DNA of 51,155 nt from an uncultured Coriobacteriaceae bacterium (GCA_900539675.1 UQDJ01000008.1:1-51155); one strand, 5' to 3'; shown: positions 1 through 9,002, numbered from the stretch's first letter. A program made the numbers and translations. The notes: generated by a model not told the origin, from the letters alone.

Positions 1-558
1 TTCCTGCCGCGCATGATGCGCGAATTGGTGGATGCGGGCGTTACGATTCATGGGGATAAGACCGTGTGCACGATTGCGGCAGAATGCGATGCGGCACGTC
101 CGTGTAACGCTATAAACGATCTGACAGATGGCTCAGAAAAAGACGGTACAGGCGTTGCGGCAGATGGCGTACATCCAAGCGCAGAGTCGCTCAGCGCGCA
201 CGTATTTCCCGCCCTGGAGGATGACTGGGGTCGTGAGTATTTGGATCTTGAAATAAGCATTAAGGTTATTGAAGGTGGAGTTGATGAGGCCATTGCGCAC
301 ATCAATACCTATGGCACGGGTCACTCCGAGGCCATAATTACGCGTGATAAGGCTGTGGCTTCACGCTTTGAAAAGATGGTCGATGCGGCTGCGGTATATG
401 TGAATGCTTCAACTCGCTTCACCGATGGTGGCGAATTTGGCCTTGGCGCTGAAATAGGCATTTCTACGCAGAAGCTCCATGTGCGAGGCCCCTTTGCCTT
501 GGAAGCTTTGACCAGCTCGAAGTATTTGATCGAAGGAGAGGGACAGGTGAGAGCGTAG
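1..558 (+). CDS. proA: gamma-glutamyl phosphate reductase, 3' part (5' end outside window)
   Basis: NADPH-dependent reductase that converts gamma-glutamyl phosphate to glutamate semialdehyde in cytoplasmic proline synthesis. The frame is open from base 1, so only the C-terminal ~185 residues of a usually ~415-residue protein are seen. Diagnostic family stretches are VDAGVTIHGD, HINTYGTGHSEAI, AAVYVNASTRFTDGGEFGLG and ISTQKLHVRGPFALEAL. Between the usual beta strand after IHGD and the EDDWGREYLDLEISIKV segment there is an extra ~40-residue polar insertion that most ProA proteins lack. The stop is 2 bp before the nadD start, so the two are probably co-transcribed. Confidence 0.93.
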   Translation, partial: FLPRMMRELVDAGVTIHGDKTVCTIAAECDAARPCNAINDLTDGSEKDGTGVAADGVHPSAESLSAHVFPALEDDWGREYLDLEISIKVIEGGVDEAIAHINTYGTGHSEAIITRDKAVASRFEKMVDAAAVYVNASTRFTDGGEFGLGAEIGISTQKLHVRGPFALEALTSSKYLIEGEGQVRA

Positions 559-560
559 CG

Positions 561-1283
561 ATGAGTGCAATTGATGTTATTGAGGCGGTTCGTAAGGCAA
601 CGGGTGCGCCGCATCCGGTTGTGTGCGAACGTTTCGACAACTTGGGACGCAATGGAGCTCATCGTAAGCTTGGTATTATGGGTGGCACGTTTGACCCTAT
701 TCACAACGGTCATTTGGCTTGCGCCGAACAGGTGCGTGAAAGCTACAAGTTAGACGCTATTGTCTTTATTCCGACGGCTCACCCGGTGTTTAAACGCGAT
801 CGCCACCTTGCCTCAGAGGCGCAGCGCCTGGCAATGTGTCGTGCAGCGGTGGCTGATAATCCCTATTTCGATGTGAGTTCAATTGAGATTGATCGCGGGG
901 GAGATACGTATACCATCGATACGTTGCGTACGCTGCGCGAACATTATCCTGAAAACGTGGAGCTGTTTTTCATTGCTGGTGCCGATGCTATTGCGGCTGT
1001 TTCGAGTTGGAAAGACTCTGATGAAATGGGCACGCTGGCTCACTTTATTGGCGTTGATCGACCTGGGTATGAATTAACGGAAGATGAGCGCCGTGCTATT
1101 GTTGAAAGTGCTCCGGGTATAACGATTTCATTTTTGACCATTGAGGCTTTAGAGATTTCTTCGAGCGAATTGCGCCGTCGTTTGGAAGAGGGCCTATCGA
1201 TTCGCTATTTAACTCCTCAGGTTGTCGTAGATCACGTGATGGAACATAAATTGTATAGTGGCGAGGGGGTACACCATGACTAA
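561..1283 (+). CDS. nadD: nicotinate-nucleotide adenylyltransferase
   Basis: Transfers AMP from ATP to nicotinate mononucleotide in NAD synthesis (cytoplasm). The nucleotidyltransferase signature GGTFDPIHNGHL, the later AGADAIAAVSSWKD and the C-terminal ISSSELRRRL (family ISSTxIR) are present. A ~33-residue N-terminal extension precedes KLGIMGG, where most NadD proteins begin. The ATG at 561 fits tight coupling to proA (2-bp gap), but a shorter start cannot be excluded. The 3' end overlaps the yqeK start by 8 bp, indicating translational coupling. Confidence 0.95.
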   Translation: MSAIDVIEAVRKATGAPHPVVCERFDNLGRNGAHRKLGIMGGTFDPIHNGHLACAEQVRESYKLDAIVFIPTAHPVFKRDRHLASEAQRLAMCRAAVADNPYFDVSSIEIDRGGDTYTIDTLRTLREHYPENVELFFIAGADAIAAVSSWKDSDEMGTLAHFIGVDRPGYELTEDERRAIVESAPGITISFLTIEALEISSSELRRRLEEGLSIRYLTPQVVVDHVMEHKLYSGEGVHHD

Positions 1284-1998
1284 GGAACATGGAGGTAACG
1301 GCAAAAAGAAACAGGCAGTAGTTGCTGAACCCACTCCTGAAGAGCTTTCTGAATTTGCCTATAAGCCCACCGTCATTGATGGACTCAATGAGAATAAACC
1401 GTTTGGGTCTACCTCATACAAATACATGAAGGGCTTGCTGATGCATCGTGTGAGTCCTGCTCGGTATGTGCATAGTTTGTCGGTGGCAAAGACTGCACGC
1501 AAGTTGGCGCGCGTTTATGGGTATGATCCGCATCAGGCCAGAATGGCAGGTCTGTTGCATGACTGGGATAAAGCATTAAAGCCGAATCGCCTGGCTGATC
1601 GTGTACGTGATTTCAATTTGGACGTGTCTGATGAGGTTATACAGAACATGCCCTGGGTGCTTCATGGTATCACCGCGGCGGCGGTATTAAAGCAAGAGGC
1701 GCCTCAATTTGGAGACGACGTCTTTCAGGCCATCGGGCGGCATACGGTTGGTGCACCGGATATGACTCCGCTCGATATGATTGTGTTTATTGCAGATAAG
1801 ATTGAACCTACCCATGACGTGGCGGTCTACAAGCAGCTTTACAAGCAAATGGGCGAAATAAGCCTACAAGATTTGTTCTTTGCCGTTATGAAGGAAGGCA
1901 TGGCCTATTTGATTCGAGCTGAAAAACCTATGAATCCCGATTCAGTTTCGGTATGGAATTGGTATATTCAGGCTCGTTCGAACAACAAAGGAGAATAA
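1276..1998 (+). CDS. yqeK: HD-domain Ap4A hydrolase, YqeK family
   Basis: HD-superfamily phosphohydrolase; characterised YqeK proteins cleave diadenosine tetraphosphate symmetrically to ADP. Metal ligands are visible as H in VHSLSVAKTA, HD in AGLLHDWDK, H in LHGITAAA and the D of IADKIEPTH. I choose ATG 1276 because a GAGGGGG Shine-Dalgarno lies just upstream, although the frame is open from 1258. A Lys/Gly-rich N-terminal tail of about 50 residues precedes the HD core. It lies between nadD (8-bp overlap) and rsfS (adjacent), a common neighbourhood in Gram-positive genomes. Confidence 0.9.
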   Translation: MTKEHGGNGKKKQAVVAEPTPEELSEFAYKPTVIDGLNENKPFGSTSYKYMKGLLMHRVSPARYVHSLSVAKTARKLARVYGYDPHQARMAGLLHDWDKALKPNRLADRVRDFNLDVSDEVIQNMPWVLHGITAAAVLKQEAPQFGDDVFQAIGRHTVGAPDMTPLDMIVFIADKIEPTHDVAVYKQLYKQMGEISLQDLFFAVMKEGMAYLIRAEKPMNPDSVSVWNWYIQARSNNKGE

Positions 1999-2442
1999 GT
2001 GGAAGAAGAAAAGTCCTCACGCGAATGTGCCCTGATTGCAGCTCGTGCTGCCGACGAGCGCAAGGCGAGCGATATTATGGTTATCAAAGTGGGGGATTTA
2101 GTTGATGTAACCGACTATTTCGTTATTGCCACGGGTTCTAATACGCCTCATGTGGAAGCTATATTGGATGCAATAGAAGAGGCGCTGCGCAAAGAGGCCG
2201 GCATAAAGCCCGCTTCGCGCGAAGTGACTAACGACCACACCTGGGAACTTCTGGACTACGGTTCGTTTGTCGTCGATATTTTCCAGCCCGAAGCACGTGA
2301 TTACTATCGCCTGGAAACCCTGTGGAACGATGCGCCAATCATCGACTTGGCTGAAGCGGGCATTGAGCATCCAGAGTATTCCGAGCGCATAGCTAAGTTG
2401 GTTGGTCGCGTGCAGCAAGTACGTGGTGAAGAGGATAAATAA
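1999..2442 (+). CDS. rsfS: ribosome silencing factor RsfS
   Basis: Binds ribosomal protein uL14 and blocks subunit joining under starvation. The 147-residue protein has the RsfS core: KASDIMVIKVGDLVDVTDYFVI, ATGSNTPHVEAI, DYGSFVVDIFQPEARDYYRLE. It starts with GTG at 1999, directly after the yqeK stop, with an AAAGGAGA ribosome-binding site inside yqeK. It is the last gene of this + strand operon; the next gene converges on it. Confidence 0.95.
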   Translation: MEEEKSSRECALIAARAADERKASDIMVIKVGDLVDVTDYFVIATGSNTPHVEAILDAIEEALRKEAGIKPASREVTNDHTWELLDYGSFVVDIFQPEARDYYRLETLWNDAPIIDLAEAGIEHPEYSERIAKLVGRVQQVRGEEDK

Positions 2443-2474
2443 GCCTTCTATACCACGTAGTTAGCCTATAGAAA

Positions 2475-2544
2475 GCCACACGGCTGCCACCAATGTACAC
2501 GGGGAGGCCACACGACTGCCACCAATGTAGATGGCAGCCGTGTG
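2475..2544. repeat. tandem 23-bp repeat with inverted half, possible bidirectional terminator
   Basis: Two near-identical 23-bp copies (2475-2497 and 2507-2529, one mismatch) precede TGGCAGCCGTGTG at 2532-2544. That sequence is the exact reverse complement of 2477-2489 and pairs with 2509-2521 with one mismatch. The arms can form either of two competing hairpins between the convergent rsfS and rlmD genes. No clear T tract follows, so terminator function is inferred from position. Confidence 0.5.
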
Positions 2545-2587
2545 CAATCTGCAGCCAGCGTTACGATACGTTAGCTACATACGTTAG

Positions 2588-3931
2588 TTATATGCGCGTA
2601 GGGACTGAATGCAGGCGCTCCAAGATACTTACCGTCTCGATGTGGTAGGTCTGCGGGAAAAGATCAACAGGTGTGGCGTGCAACAACTGGTAGCCTACCT
2701 TCTTAAAGCGTGCGATATCGCGCGCCCAGGTTGCGGGATCGCAGCTGACGTAGGCAACACGCTTGGCTTTTGAAGCGGCAATATTTTCACACACCCCTTT
2801 GGCCAAACCTGCGCGGGGTGGGTCTACTACGAGAGCATCAAGGTGCCCCAATGCTGGCAGCTCTCGTGCGCTATCGCCGCCGATCACTTCAATATCAACG
2901 TCGAGTCCTTCCATATTACGACGTAAATCCCGTACTGATGATGCAGCAGATTCTACGGCAAATACGGTTTCGGATCGCTGTGCTAAGGGGAGGGTAAAGG
3001 TGCCGGCGCCGCAGTATAAATCTGCAATGACGGAATGATCGGTAAGCTCCAATCCATCGATTACCAGTTCAATCATCTTTTCGGCCTGCGCAGTATTTAC
3101 CTGGAAAAAGCTTGGGGCACTTAAGGTGTAGCGATTGTTTGCCACTTCTTCGGTCCAGTTGCCTTTTCCGGCAAGCACTTCAACCTTTTTAACCTTGCGG
3201 GCTTTTCCGGTATCGGCGATCACACGCACAATGCTGGTTGCTTTAAGAGCGCTCGACAGGGTATCGGCAGCTATTTTGCGAGGGAAACCCGATGGCGGGG
3301 TCCAGAGCGCAATTTCGGTTTCTTTGGTGCGCATGCTATGTCGAACGCCCACACGAAAAATGCCCAAGTCGTGCTGTCCTTGAAGATAGGCAAGCGCTCC
3401 ACGCAGTGCGCCCGGAGCTTTTTCAATGCCGCGAGCGCCCAAGGGACATGCCTTAGGGATGGGGGTAATATCTCCTTTGTGCTGGTGAAAGCCCAAGATA
3501 AATTTGTGGGTTGCATCAAAGCCAGCGGCTAGCTCCAATTTGTTGCGGTAGCCCACTTCGCGCTTGGATCCAACACAGGGTGCCACCAAACGTTCAGCCT
3601 CTTCGCGGTTGTAGCCGCCAATGCGTGAAAGCTGAGCAACCACATTGGCGCGCTTGGCTCTGCATTGTTCCTGATAGGTTATATGCATCCAGGGGCACCC
3701 ACCACACACGCGGGCATGCGGACAAGCTGGGGTGATGCGAAAGGGGCTTGGCTCAACTATCCTTGAAATGGTGCCTTCACGATATGAAGATGTTTCGTGG
3801 GTGATATCAATATCTACACAATCACCTGGAGCCCCACCTGCTACGAATACCACTTTTCCGTCATCTGCTCGTCCAAGGGCCGCCGGTCCATAGGTCATGG
3901 TGTCCAGTGTTAAACGCATAGGTGAAGCCAT
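2588..3931 (-). CDS. rlmD: 23S rRNA uracil-C5 methyltransferase, TrmA/RumA family
   Basis: SAM-dependent RNA m5U methyltransferase. An N-terminal TRAM-like beta-barrel spans about residues 1-65. Four cysteines for a [4Fe-4S] cluster are seen (C70, C76, C79, C162). The Rossmann domain has DLYCGAGTFTLPLA, VDPPRAGL and the catalytic-Cys motif YVSCDPATWARD. At 447 residues it is full length. Two starts are possible: ATG 3931 overlaps its own AAAGGA, whereas ATG 3919 (MRLTLD) sits 11 nt after it and may be the real start. The rRNA position cannot be told from sequence (RlmD versus RlmCD). Confidence 0.9.
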   Translation of the reverse strand: MASPMRLTLDTMTYGPAALGRADDGKVVFVAGGAPGDCVDIDITHETSSYREGTISRIVEPSPFRITPACPHARVCGGCPWMHITYQEQCRAKRANVVAQLSRIGGYNREEAERLVAPCVGSKREVGYRNKLELAAGFDATHKFILGFHQHKGDITPIPKACPLGARGIEKAPGALRGALAYLQGQHDLGIFRVGVRHSMRTKETEIALWTPPSGFPRKIAADTLSSALKATSIVRVIADTGKARKVKKVEVLAGKGNWTEEVANNRYTLSAPSFFQVNTAQAEKMIELVIDGLELTDHSVIADLYCGAGTFTLPLAQRSETVFAVESAASSVRDLRRNMEGLDVDIEVIGGDSARELPALGHLDALVVDPPRAGLAKGVCENIAASKAKRVAYVSCDPATWARDIARFKKVGYQLLHATPVDLFPQTYHIETVSILERLHSVPTRI

Positions 3932-3976
3932 CCTTTGGTTTTTCGTGCGGAAATGTTGCTTGCGCCCATGATAACG

Positions 3977-3982
3977 TATAAT
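3977..3982 (+). promoter_or_regulatory. -10 element for tRNA-Arg
   Basis: A perfect TATAAT ends 11 bp before the mature tRNA 5' end. The -35 is weak: TTGCTT at 3956-3961 gives a short 15-bp spacer. Confidence 0.55.
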
Positions 3983-3993
3983 GCAATAGTTAA

Positions 3994-4069
3994 GCCCTCA
4001 TAGCTCAGGGGATAGAGCGTCTGCCTCCGGAGCAGAAAGTCGCAGGTTCGAATCCTGCTGGGGGCGCCA
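3994..4069 (+). tRNA. tRNA-Arg (anticodon CCG)
   Basis: A complete 76-nt cloverleaf. The acceptor stem is GCCCTCA with TGGGGGC, the anticodon stem TCTGC/GCAGA encloses loop CTCCGGA, the T arm is GCAGG/CCTGC, and CCA is encoded. Anticodon CCG reads the Arg codon CGG. Confidence 0.96.
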
Positions 4070-4110
4070 TAAAATAATTAAAGGCTCGAAATAGCACGTT
4101 AGGGGTAGCT

Positions 4111-4641
4111 ATGGCATTGTACACGCCTGAATATAAGCCAAATGGTAATGAGGTTGCAGTTGTGAAAACCTCCAAGGGTGATATCCGTGTTCAGCTGATG
4201 GGTAACGATGCTCCCATCCATGTTGGCAACTTCGTGGAGCTGGCTCAGAAGGGCTTCTATGACAACTTGAAGTTTCATCGCTATGTTCCAGGTTTTGTTA
4301 TTCAAGGTGGTTGCCCTCACACCCGCGCTCTTGATTCTGAGCAGGTAAAGGCAGCAGAGGGTAATCCATTTGCTGGTCTTGGCACGGGTGGTCCTGGCTA
4401 CACTATCAAAGAGGAGTACACCACGAACCCGAACAATCATCACCTGGATGGCACGCTGGCTATGGCTCGTTCGCAGGATCCCAATTCCGCCGGTTCGCAG
4501 TTCTACTTCTGCTTGGGTGCTCAGCCTTTCCTGGATTCTGGCTATACGGTATTTGGCCAGACTATTGAAGGTATGGATGTTATCGACCAGCTTCGTGTTG
4601 GTGATGTGATCGAGACGGTCGTTATCGAAAACGCAAACTAG
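4111..4641 (+). CDS. cyclophilin-type peptidyl-prolyl isomerase
   Basis: Catalyses cis-trans isomerisation of prolyl bonds. Cyclophilin motifs are FHRYVPGFVIQGG, GTLAMARSQDPNSAGSQFY and FCLGAQPFLDSGYTVFG, including the catalytic-Arg region (FHR) and the QF binding pocket. At 176 residues it is a single domain with no signal peptide or lipobox, so it should be cytoplasmic. An AGGGGT element precedes the ATG. It stands alone between tRNA-Arg and the TPR gene. Confidence 0.94.
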   Translation: MALYTPEYKPNGNEVAVVKTSKGDIRVQLMGNDAPIHVGNFVELAQKGFYDNLKFHRYVPGFVIQGGCPHTRALDSEQVKAAEGNPFAGLGTGGPGYTIKEEYTTNPNNHHLDGTLAMARSQDPNSAGSQFYFCLGAQPFLDSGYTVFGQTIEGMDVIDQLRVGDVIETVVIENAN

Positions 4642-4756
4642 TCCACAAAAGGCGCGCGGAAGGTAAAGGCTAAACATTTTGAGTGCTGATCAGGTGTGGA
4701 CGCCCGCTTTCGCGAGGGACTAACCGCGGCATGATAAGGGAGGAATCGAACCATAT

Positions 4757-6100
4757 ATGAACAACGAGATTTTCCAGCAGGCGCGTAGTGCTTACGTAAT
4801 GAAGAACTACGAAGAGGCTTTGGCTAAGTTCACCGAGTGCCTGCAGGACACCTCTGTCTCCAAAGCACCGGGTGAAATAGGTCTTTTATACCATCAGATT
4901 GGCAACTGCTTGGTTAAGCTCAATGATCCCAATGAAGCCATCCATGCCTATTCTCAAGCAATGGTGGATACGTCGTATGATGCTTTGGGCTCAGTTAGTT
5001 ATAACTTGGGCATGGTATATGCCTCCCAGGGTGACTTCGAAGATGCAATTACGCATTTTCAGAATGCGATCGATGATTCCCGCTACGCCACGCCCTATAA
5101 GGCCTATCAAAGCATGGGCAACGCTTTACTGAAGCTGGGTAAGTCCGCTGAAGCAGGTGCGGCTTTCCGCAGTGCAGCGCTCGATGAAATGAACCCTGAT
5201 CCCACGAAGGCGCTGCTTAATTTAGGCGTTTGCTTCATGGCACTTGACCGCCCCATGGATGCTATCGCTTCATATGAAAGTGCTCTGCAGTTTGATATGC
5301 CCTCAGATACGCGCAACAAACTGTTTGCCAACATGGGCCAGGCCTATGTTGCTGCAGGTAAGATGGATAAAGCCGTGCGCGCCTTCGAGTCTGCTTTGCA
5401 GGATAAAACCTATGTGTTTAACGATGCCGCCAACGTTGACTATCAGCGTGCGGTAGCCGCCATGGCATCTGGTCAGACGGGTGAGCAGGAAGCAGTTCAG
5501 GCGGGCACGACCCAGCAAAACGATCTTTCAGGTTTGGATGTTCCCGGTGATGGTGTGCCAATCGAAGCGCAGGCGTTAGATCCTTCCGAAATGGGCACTA
5601 CGCAGATTTCCGAGACCAGCATTATGCGCAGTATTGCTGAAGCCGAACAGAATCATTCCAACTTCTTCGCTGCCAATGATATGGACTTTCAAAATTGGGA
5701 GGGTGTTAAAAAGAAGCCGCGTCACCGTGGCCTAAAGGTCTTTTTCATCATCCTGATTGTTTTGGTTCTGTTGGGTGTTGGTGCTACGTTTGCCTACATC
5801 AACGGTATGGGATACCCCTCGCAGCAAGATGAAATTACCCAGCTGTTTAACGACCCACAGAATGCCGATGTGTATGCCTCCAACTTGGATGATGCGAGCA
5901 AACAGCGCATTCAGGATATGATTGCTGCTTCAAGCTCCATTGAAGTCAACGGCATCAATAACAATATGAGTTCTGCTGAGGTGTATGTCACCGCAACCAC
6001 GCCTCAGGGCGGAGCAATTCCTTACCAGGTATCGTTGGTGCGTGACGGCATTGGCTGGAAGGTTTCTCAGGTAAGCCTTGCGTTTGCAAGCCAATCCTAA
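4757..6100 (+). CDS. TPR-repeat protein with one membrane anchor
   Basis: A 447-residue protein. Residues ~1-235 form tandem tetratricopeptide-like helices (for example NYEEALAKFTECL, DPNEAIHAYSQAM, DFEDAITHFQNAI, KMDKAVRAFESAL). A polar linker is followed by a basic KKKPRHRGLK stretch and one membrane helix (FFIILIVLVLLGVGATFAY), then a ~100-residue C-terminal domain. By the positive-inside rule, the TPRs face the cytoplasm and the C-terminus is outside. Such proteins scaffold complexes, but the partner is unknown. The GGGAGG is 13 nt from the ATG, which is longer than usual. Confidence 0.8.
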   Translation: MNNEIFQQARSAYVMKNYEEALAKFTECLQDTSVSKAPGEIGLLYHQIGNCLVKLNDPNEAIHAYSQAMVDTSYDALGSVSYNLGMVYASQGDFEDAITHFQNAIDDSRYATPYKAYQSMGNALLKLGKSAEAGAAFRSAALDEMNPDPTKALLNLGVCFMALDRPMDAIASYESALQFDMPSDTRNKLFANMGQAYVAAGKMDKAVRAFESALQDKTYVFNDAANVDYQRAVAAMASGQTGEQEAVQAGTTQQNDLSGLDVPGDGVPIEAQALDPSEMGTTQISETSIMRSIAEAEQNHSNFFAANDMDFQNWEGVKKKPRHRGLKVFFIILIVLVLLGVGATFAYINGMGYPSQQDEITQLFNDPQNADVYASNLDDASKQRIQDMIAASSSIEVNGINNNMSSAEVYVTATTPQGGAIPYQVSLVRDGIGWKVSQVSLAFASQS

Positions 6101-6150
6101 AACGCTATCATCATAAAGCATTACATTTCTTCGTTTGAAAGGAACAAAGC

Positions 6151-6555
6151 ATGGCGATTGAAAAGACCTACAGCATGATTAAGCCTGACGGTGTTCGCAA
6201 TGGTCACATCGGCGAAATCATCAACCGCTTTGAGCGTGCTGGTCTGAAGATTGAACGTATGGAAATGGGTATGGTTACCCCGGAACAGGCAGCTGCAAAC
6301 TATGCAGAACATGAAGGCAAGCCGTTCTATGATGGTCTGATTTCTTATATCACGTCTGGTCCGGTAGTAAAGATGGTTGTTTCCGGCGAAGGTGCTGTGC
6401 TGAAGTGCCGTTCTCTGATGGGCGCAACCAACCCAGCAGAAGCTGCTCCGGGCACCATCCGCGGTGATTTCGGTCTGATCATGGATGAAAACGTAATTCA
6501 TGGTTCCGACTCGGTAGCATCTGCAGAGCGCGAGATTGGCATCTTCTTTGGCTAA
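6151..6555 (+). CDS. ndk: nucleoside diphosphate kinase
   Basis: Transfers the gamma-phosphate from ATP to NDPs through a phosphohistidine. The 134-residue protein is full length. It begins EKTYSMIKPDGVRNGHIG, carries the phosphate-binding RGDFG and the active-site His in NVIHGSDS. An AAAGGAAC ribosome-binding site precedes the ATG. Its transcript ends at the strong hairpin at 6614. Confidence 0.97.
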   Translation: MAIEKTYSMIKPDGVRNGHIGEIINRFERAGLKIERMEMGMVTPEQAAANYAEHEGKPFYDGLISYITSGPVVKMVVSGEGAVLKCRSLMGATNPAEAAPGTIRGDFGLIMDENVIHGSDSVASAEREIGIFFG

Positions 6556-6613
6556 GATGCAAGCTAGCCTATCCGAGGATAAGCGCATTTCATGCTTGAA
6601 ATAGCTGCTTTTA

Positions 6614-6645
6614 AGACCCCAGCTTCATGCTGGGGTCTGTTGTTT
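6614..6645 (+). terminator. Rho-independent terminator after ndk
   Basis: Perfect 10-bp stem AGACCCCAGC / GCTGGGGTCT with loop TTCAT, followed by a T-rich GTTGTTTG. Confidence 0.9.
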
Positions 6646-6734
6646 GTGTGCCCGGTGTGGCATCAAAGTCCCTCTGTTGGGTTTGCATGCCCTATGAATT
6701 TCACTGGGTAAAAGCAGGCCACCTGAAGCGGGTA

Positions 6735-6743
6735 TGCTAGAAT
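6735..6743 (+). promoter_or_regulatory. extended -10 promoter of the mre operon
   Basis: TGCTAGAAT is an extended -10 element (TGn plus TAGAAT) about 40 bp upstream of mreB. The -35 region is poor, as is usual for extended -10 promoters. Confidence 0.45.
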
Positions 6744-6782
6744 CAGTGTTTACGAATGCTCACTATTAGTTAAGGACGATGC

Positions 6783-7838
6783 ATGTCTTTCCTTGATACG
6801 ATACAGAACGCTTTTTCTTCTACTTCATATGACATGGCAATTGACCTGGGTACCGCCAACACATTGGTGGCTATTACCGGTCAAGGTATTGTAATCAACG
6901 AACCTTCCGTAGTAGCTATCGAACGCAGTACTCACCGCGTGTTGGCAGTTGGTCATGAAGCTAAGAACATGATCAACCACACCCCTGATACGTTTTCTGC
7001 TGAGCATCCTTTGCATGATGGCGTTATTGCTGACTACGATGTGACGGAAGCCATGATTTCTGCCTTCATTAATAAGGCAGCACCGCGCCGTTATCCTTGG
7101 CAGCCTAAGCCCCGTATTGTGGTCTGCATTCCCTGCGGAGCTACGTCAGTAGAAAAGCGCGCGGTATTTGAAGCAACCATTCAGGCTGGCGCTCGTCAGG
7201 CTTACTTGATTGAAGAACCTATGGCTGCAGCCATGGGCGCCGACTTGCCGGTAACCGAACCAACGGGTTCTATGGTGGTTGATATTGGCGGTGGCACCAC
7301 AGAAGTAGCTGTTATTTCTTTGGGTGGCATCGTTACATCGTCTTCGTTGCGTTTGGCGGGCAATCGTTTAGATGAAGCAATTGCAATGCATTTGCGTGAT
7401 CTTCTTGGAATTAAGATTGGTGAACGTACGGCTGAAGTTATCAAGATTAAGATTGGTTCTATTCTGCCGTTTGAAGATGGTCGCGAACGCGATATGATTA
7501 TTTCTGGTCAGGACGTTTTAACCGAACAGCCTAAGGAAGTTACTATCCAGTCCGAAGACGTTCGAGATGCGCTCCAAGCTCCCATTGACGAAATGGTAGT
7601 GCACATCAAGGAGACCTTTAAGAAGACCAACCCAGACTTGGCTTCGGACATTATTTCGAATGGCATTTTGCTCACCGGCGGTGGCGGCCTGCTCAATGGT
7701 TTGGATCGTTATTTCTCGCAACAGCTTGAAATTCCGGTGTGGACCAGCGAAACAGCGCTGACCAACGTGGTAACTGGTTGCTTGAGGGTGCTTGAAACCC
7801 CAACAGCCTTAAAGCAAATACTCATGCGATCGAAATAG
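6783..7838 (+). CDS. mreB: rod shape-determining actin MreB
   Basis: Bacterial actin that polymerises on the inner membrane face and guides the elongasome. ATPase-fold motifs are seen: MAIDLGTANTLV (phosphate 1), VVDIGGGTTEVAVISLGG (phosphate 2) and ILLTGGGGLLNGLD (adenosine). The 351 residues match the family length. It heads the mreB-mreC-mreD-PBP2-rodA operon; mreC follows after 16 bp. A paralogue such as Mbl cannot be excluded, but the operon context supports MreB. Confidence 0.93.
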   Translation: MSFLDTIQNAFSSTSYDMAIDLGTANTLVAITGQGIVINEPSVVAIERSTHRVLAVGHEAKNMINHTPDTFSAEHPLHDGVIADYDVTEAMISAFINKAAPRRYPWQPKPRIVVCIPCGATSVEKRAVFEATIQAGARQAYLIEEPMAAAMGADLPVTEPTGSMVVDIGGGTTEVAVISLGGIVTSSSLRLAGNRLDEAIAMHLRDLLGIKIGERTAEVIKIKIGSILPFEDGRERDMIISGQDVLTEQPKEVTIQSEDVRDALQAPIDEMVVHIKETFKKTNPDLASDIISNGILLTGGGGLLNGLDRYFSQQLEIPVWTSETALTNVVTGCLRVLETPTALKQILMRSK

Positions 7839-7854
7839 GAGACCCTTACACACA

Positions 7855-8994
7855 ATGGCCCTGAAGATGAACAACAAAAACATACCATTCGGTGGCCAAT
7901 TCAAAGGAACGGGACTGCTGATCATTTTGCTGGTAGTCTCGTTGGTCTTGGTCGTTGTCTATGTGCGTGAAGGTGATTTCGGTCCTTTACATAGCGTGCA
8001 GGATTCAACTGCAGCAGTTACGTCTCCTTTGACCTCTGTCGGTACTGCCACGGGCACCTTGGCAGCTAGTGCTACAACCTCTTTGGAAGATTTAACAGCC
8101 GACGGGCAGACGATGTCTCAGTTGCGCCAGAGCAACGCTCAGCTAAGCCAGATGGTGGTGGAACTGGAAGAATATCGCCAGGAAGCCAATCGCTTGGAAT
8201 CACTGATTGGCTTACATGATGCCTATGGGTTCACCTCGGCTGCGGCACGCGTGACGGGTTATTCATCTGACTCTTACAATCGTGTTATTACTATTGATGC
8301 AGGCAGTGCATCAGGTGTAAAGCCAGGCTTGCCCGTTATGGGTTCTACGGGAGTTGTGGCCCAGGTTATTTCTTCCAGTCAATACGCATCACAGGTTCGC
8401 TTGCTTAACGATCCGCAAAGTGGTGTTGCAGTTATGCTGCAAAACTCCCGCGCGGAAGGCATCGTACAAGGCTCGGTTGAGGGTGTGTTATACCTCGAGG
8501 GTGTTGATAGCGGTGTTGATGTTAAGGAAGGCGAAGCGGTAATTACCTCCGGCTTAGGCGGCGGTTATTTCCGCGGTCTGGTGGTTGGTGTGGTTTCTAA
8601 GGTAGAACAGCGTCAGGGCGATGCGACGCGTACCATTGTTATTACGCCGAATGCAACGTTTACAAACTTAAGCGAAGTTCTTGTTGTGCTGGGCATGAGC
8701 GGCGATGCTGCTGCATCCGATGATCAAAATGCAGCCAACGCGGTAATTAATGCGGTAGGTCCGCAAGCGCTGCTTGGCAATGCAGGTCAGAATGGCCAAA
8801 ACCAAGGTGACGCCAATCAAAATGGCAACAATCAGAACAATAGCGACCAAGGAAATAACGACCAAAACAACAGCTCTTCAGGGAGCGACCAGAACGGCTC
8901 TAGTAACAATTCGCTCAACAACGGATCCTCTTCGAATGCCACCTCCAACTCTTCTGGGTCAAGGTCTTCGAACGGTTCTGGCGATAATGGGTAG
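7855..8994 (+). CDS. mreC: rod shape-determining protein MreC
   Basis: Elongasome scaffold that links MreB with the PBP2-RodA synthase. It has one N-terminal membrane helix (GLLIILLVVSLVLVVVYV), a coiled coil around residues 75-125 and the MreC beta-barrel domain (VITIDAGSASGVKPGLPVM, GVAVMLQNSRAEGIVQG, GLGGGYFRGLVVG). The last ~70 residues are a low-complexity Asn/Gln/Ser/Gly tail exposed outside the cell, probably an unstructured linker into the wall. Confidence 0.93.
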   Translation: MALKMNNKNIPFGGQFKGTGLLIILLVVSLVLVVVYVREGDFGPLHSVQDSTAAVTSPLTSVGTATGTLAASATTSLEDLTADGQTMSQLRQSNAQLSQMVVELEEYRQEANRLESLIGLHDAYGFTSAAARVTGYSSDSYNRVITIDAGSASGVKPGLPVMGSTGVVAQVISSSQYASQVRLLNDPQSGVAVMLQNSRAEGIVQGSVEGVLYLEGVDSGVDVKEGEAVITSGLGGGYFRGLVVGVVSKVEQRQGDATRTIVITPNATFTNLSEVLVVLGMSGDAAASDDQNAANAVINAVGPQALLGNAGQNGQNQGDANQNGNNQNNSDQGNNDQNNSSSGSDQNGSSNNSLNNGSSSNATSNSSGSRSSNGSGDNG

Positions 8995-9002
8995 GGAAGT
9001 GA

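Noticed and set aside
4099..4677. - strand ORF of 192 residues opposite the cyclophilin gene
   Set aside because: Fully antisense to a clear cyclophilin, no SD, no motif.
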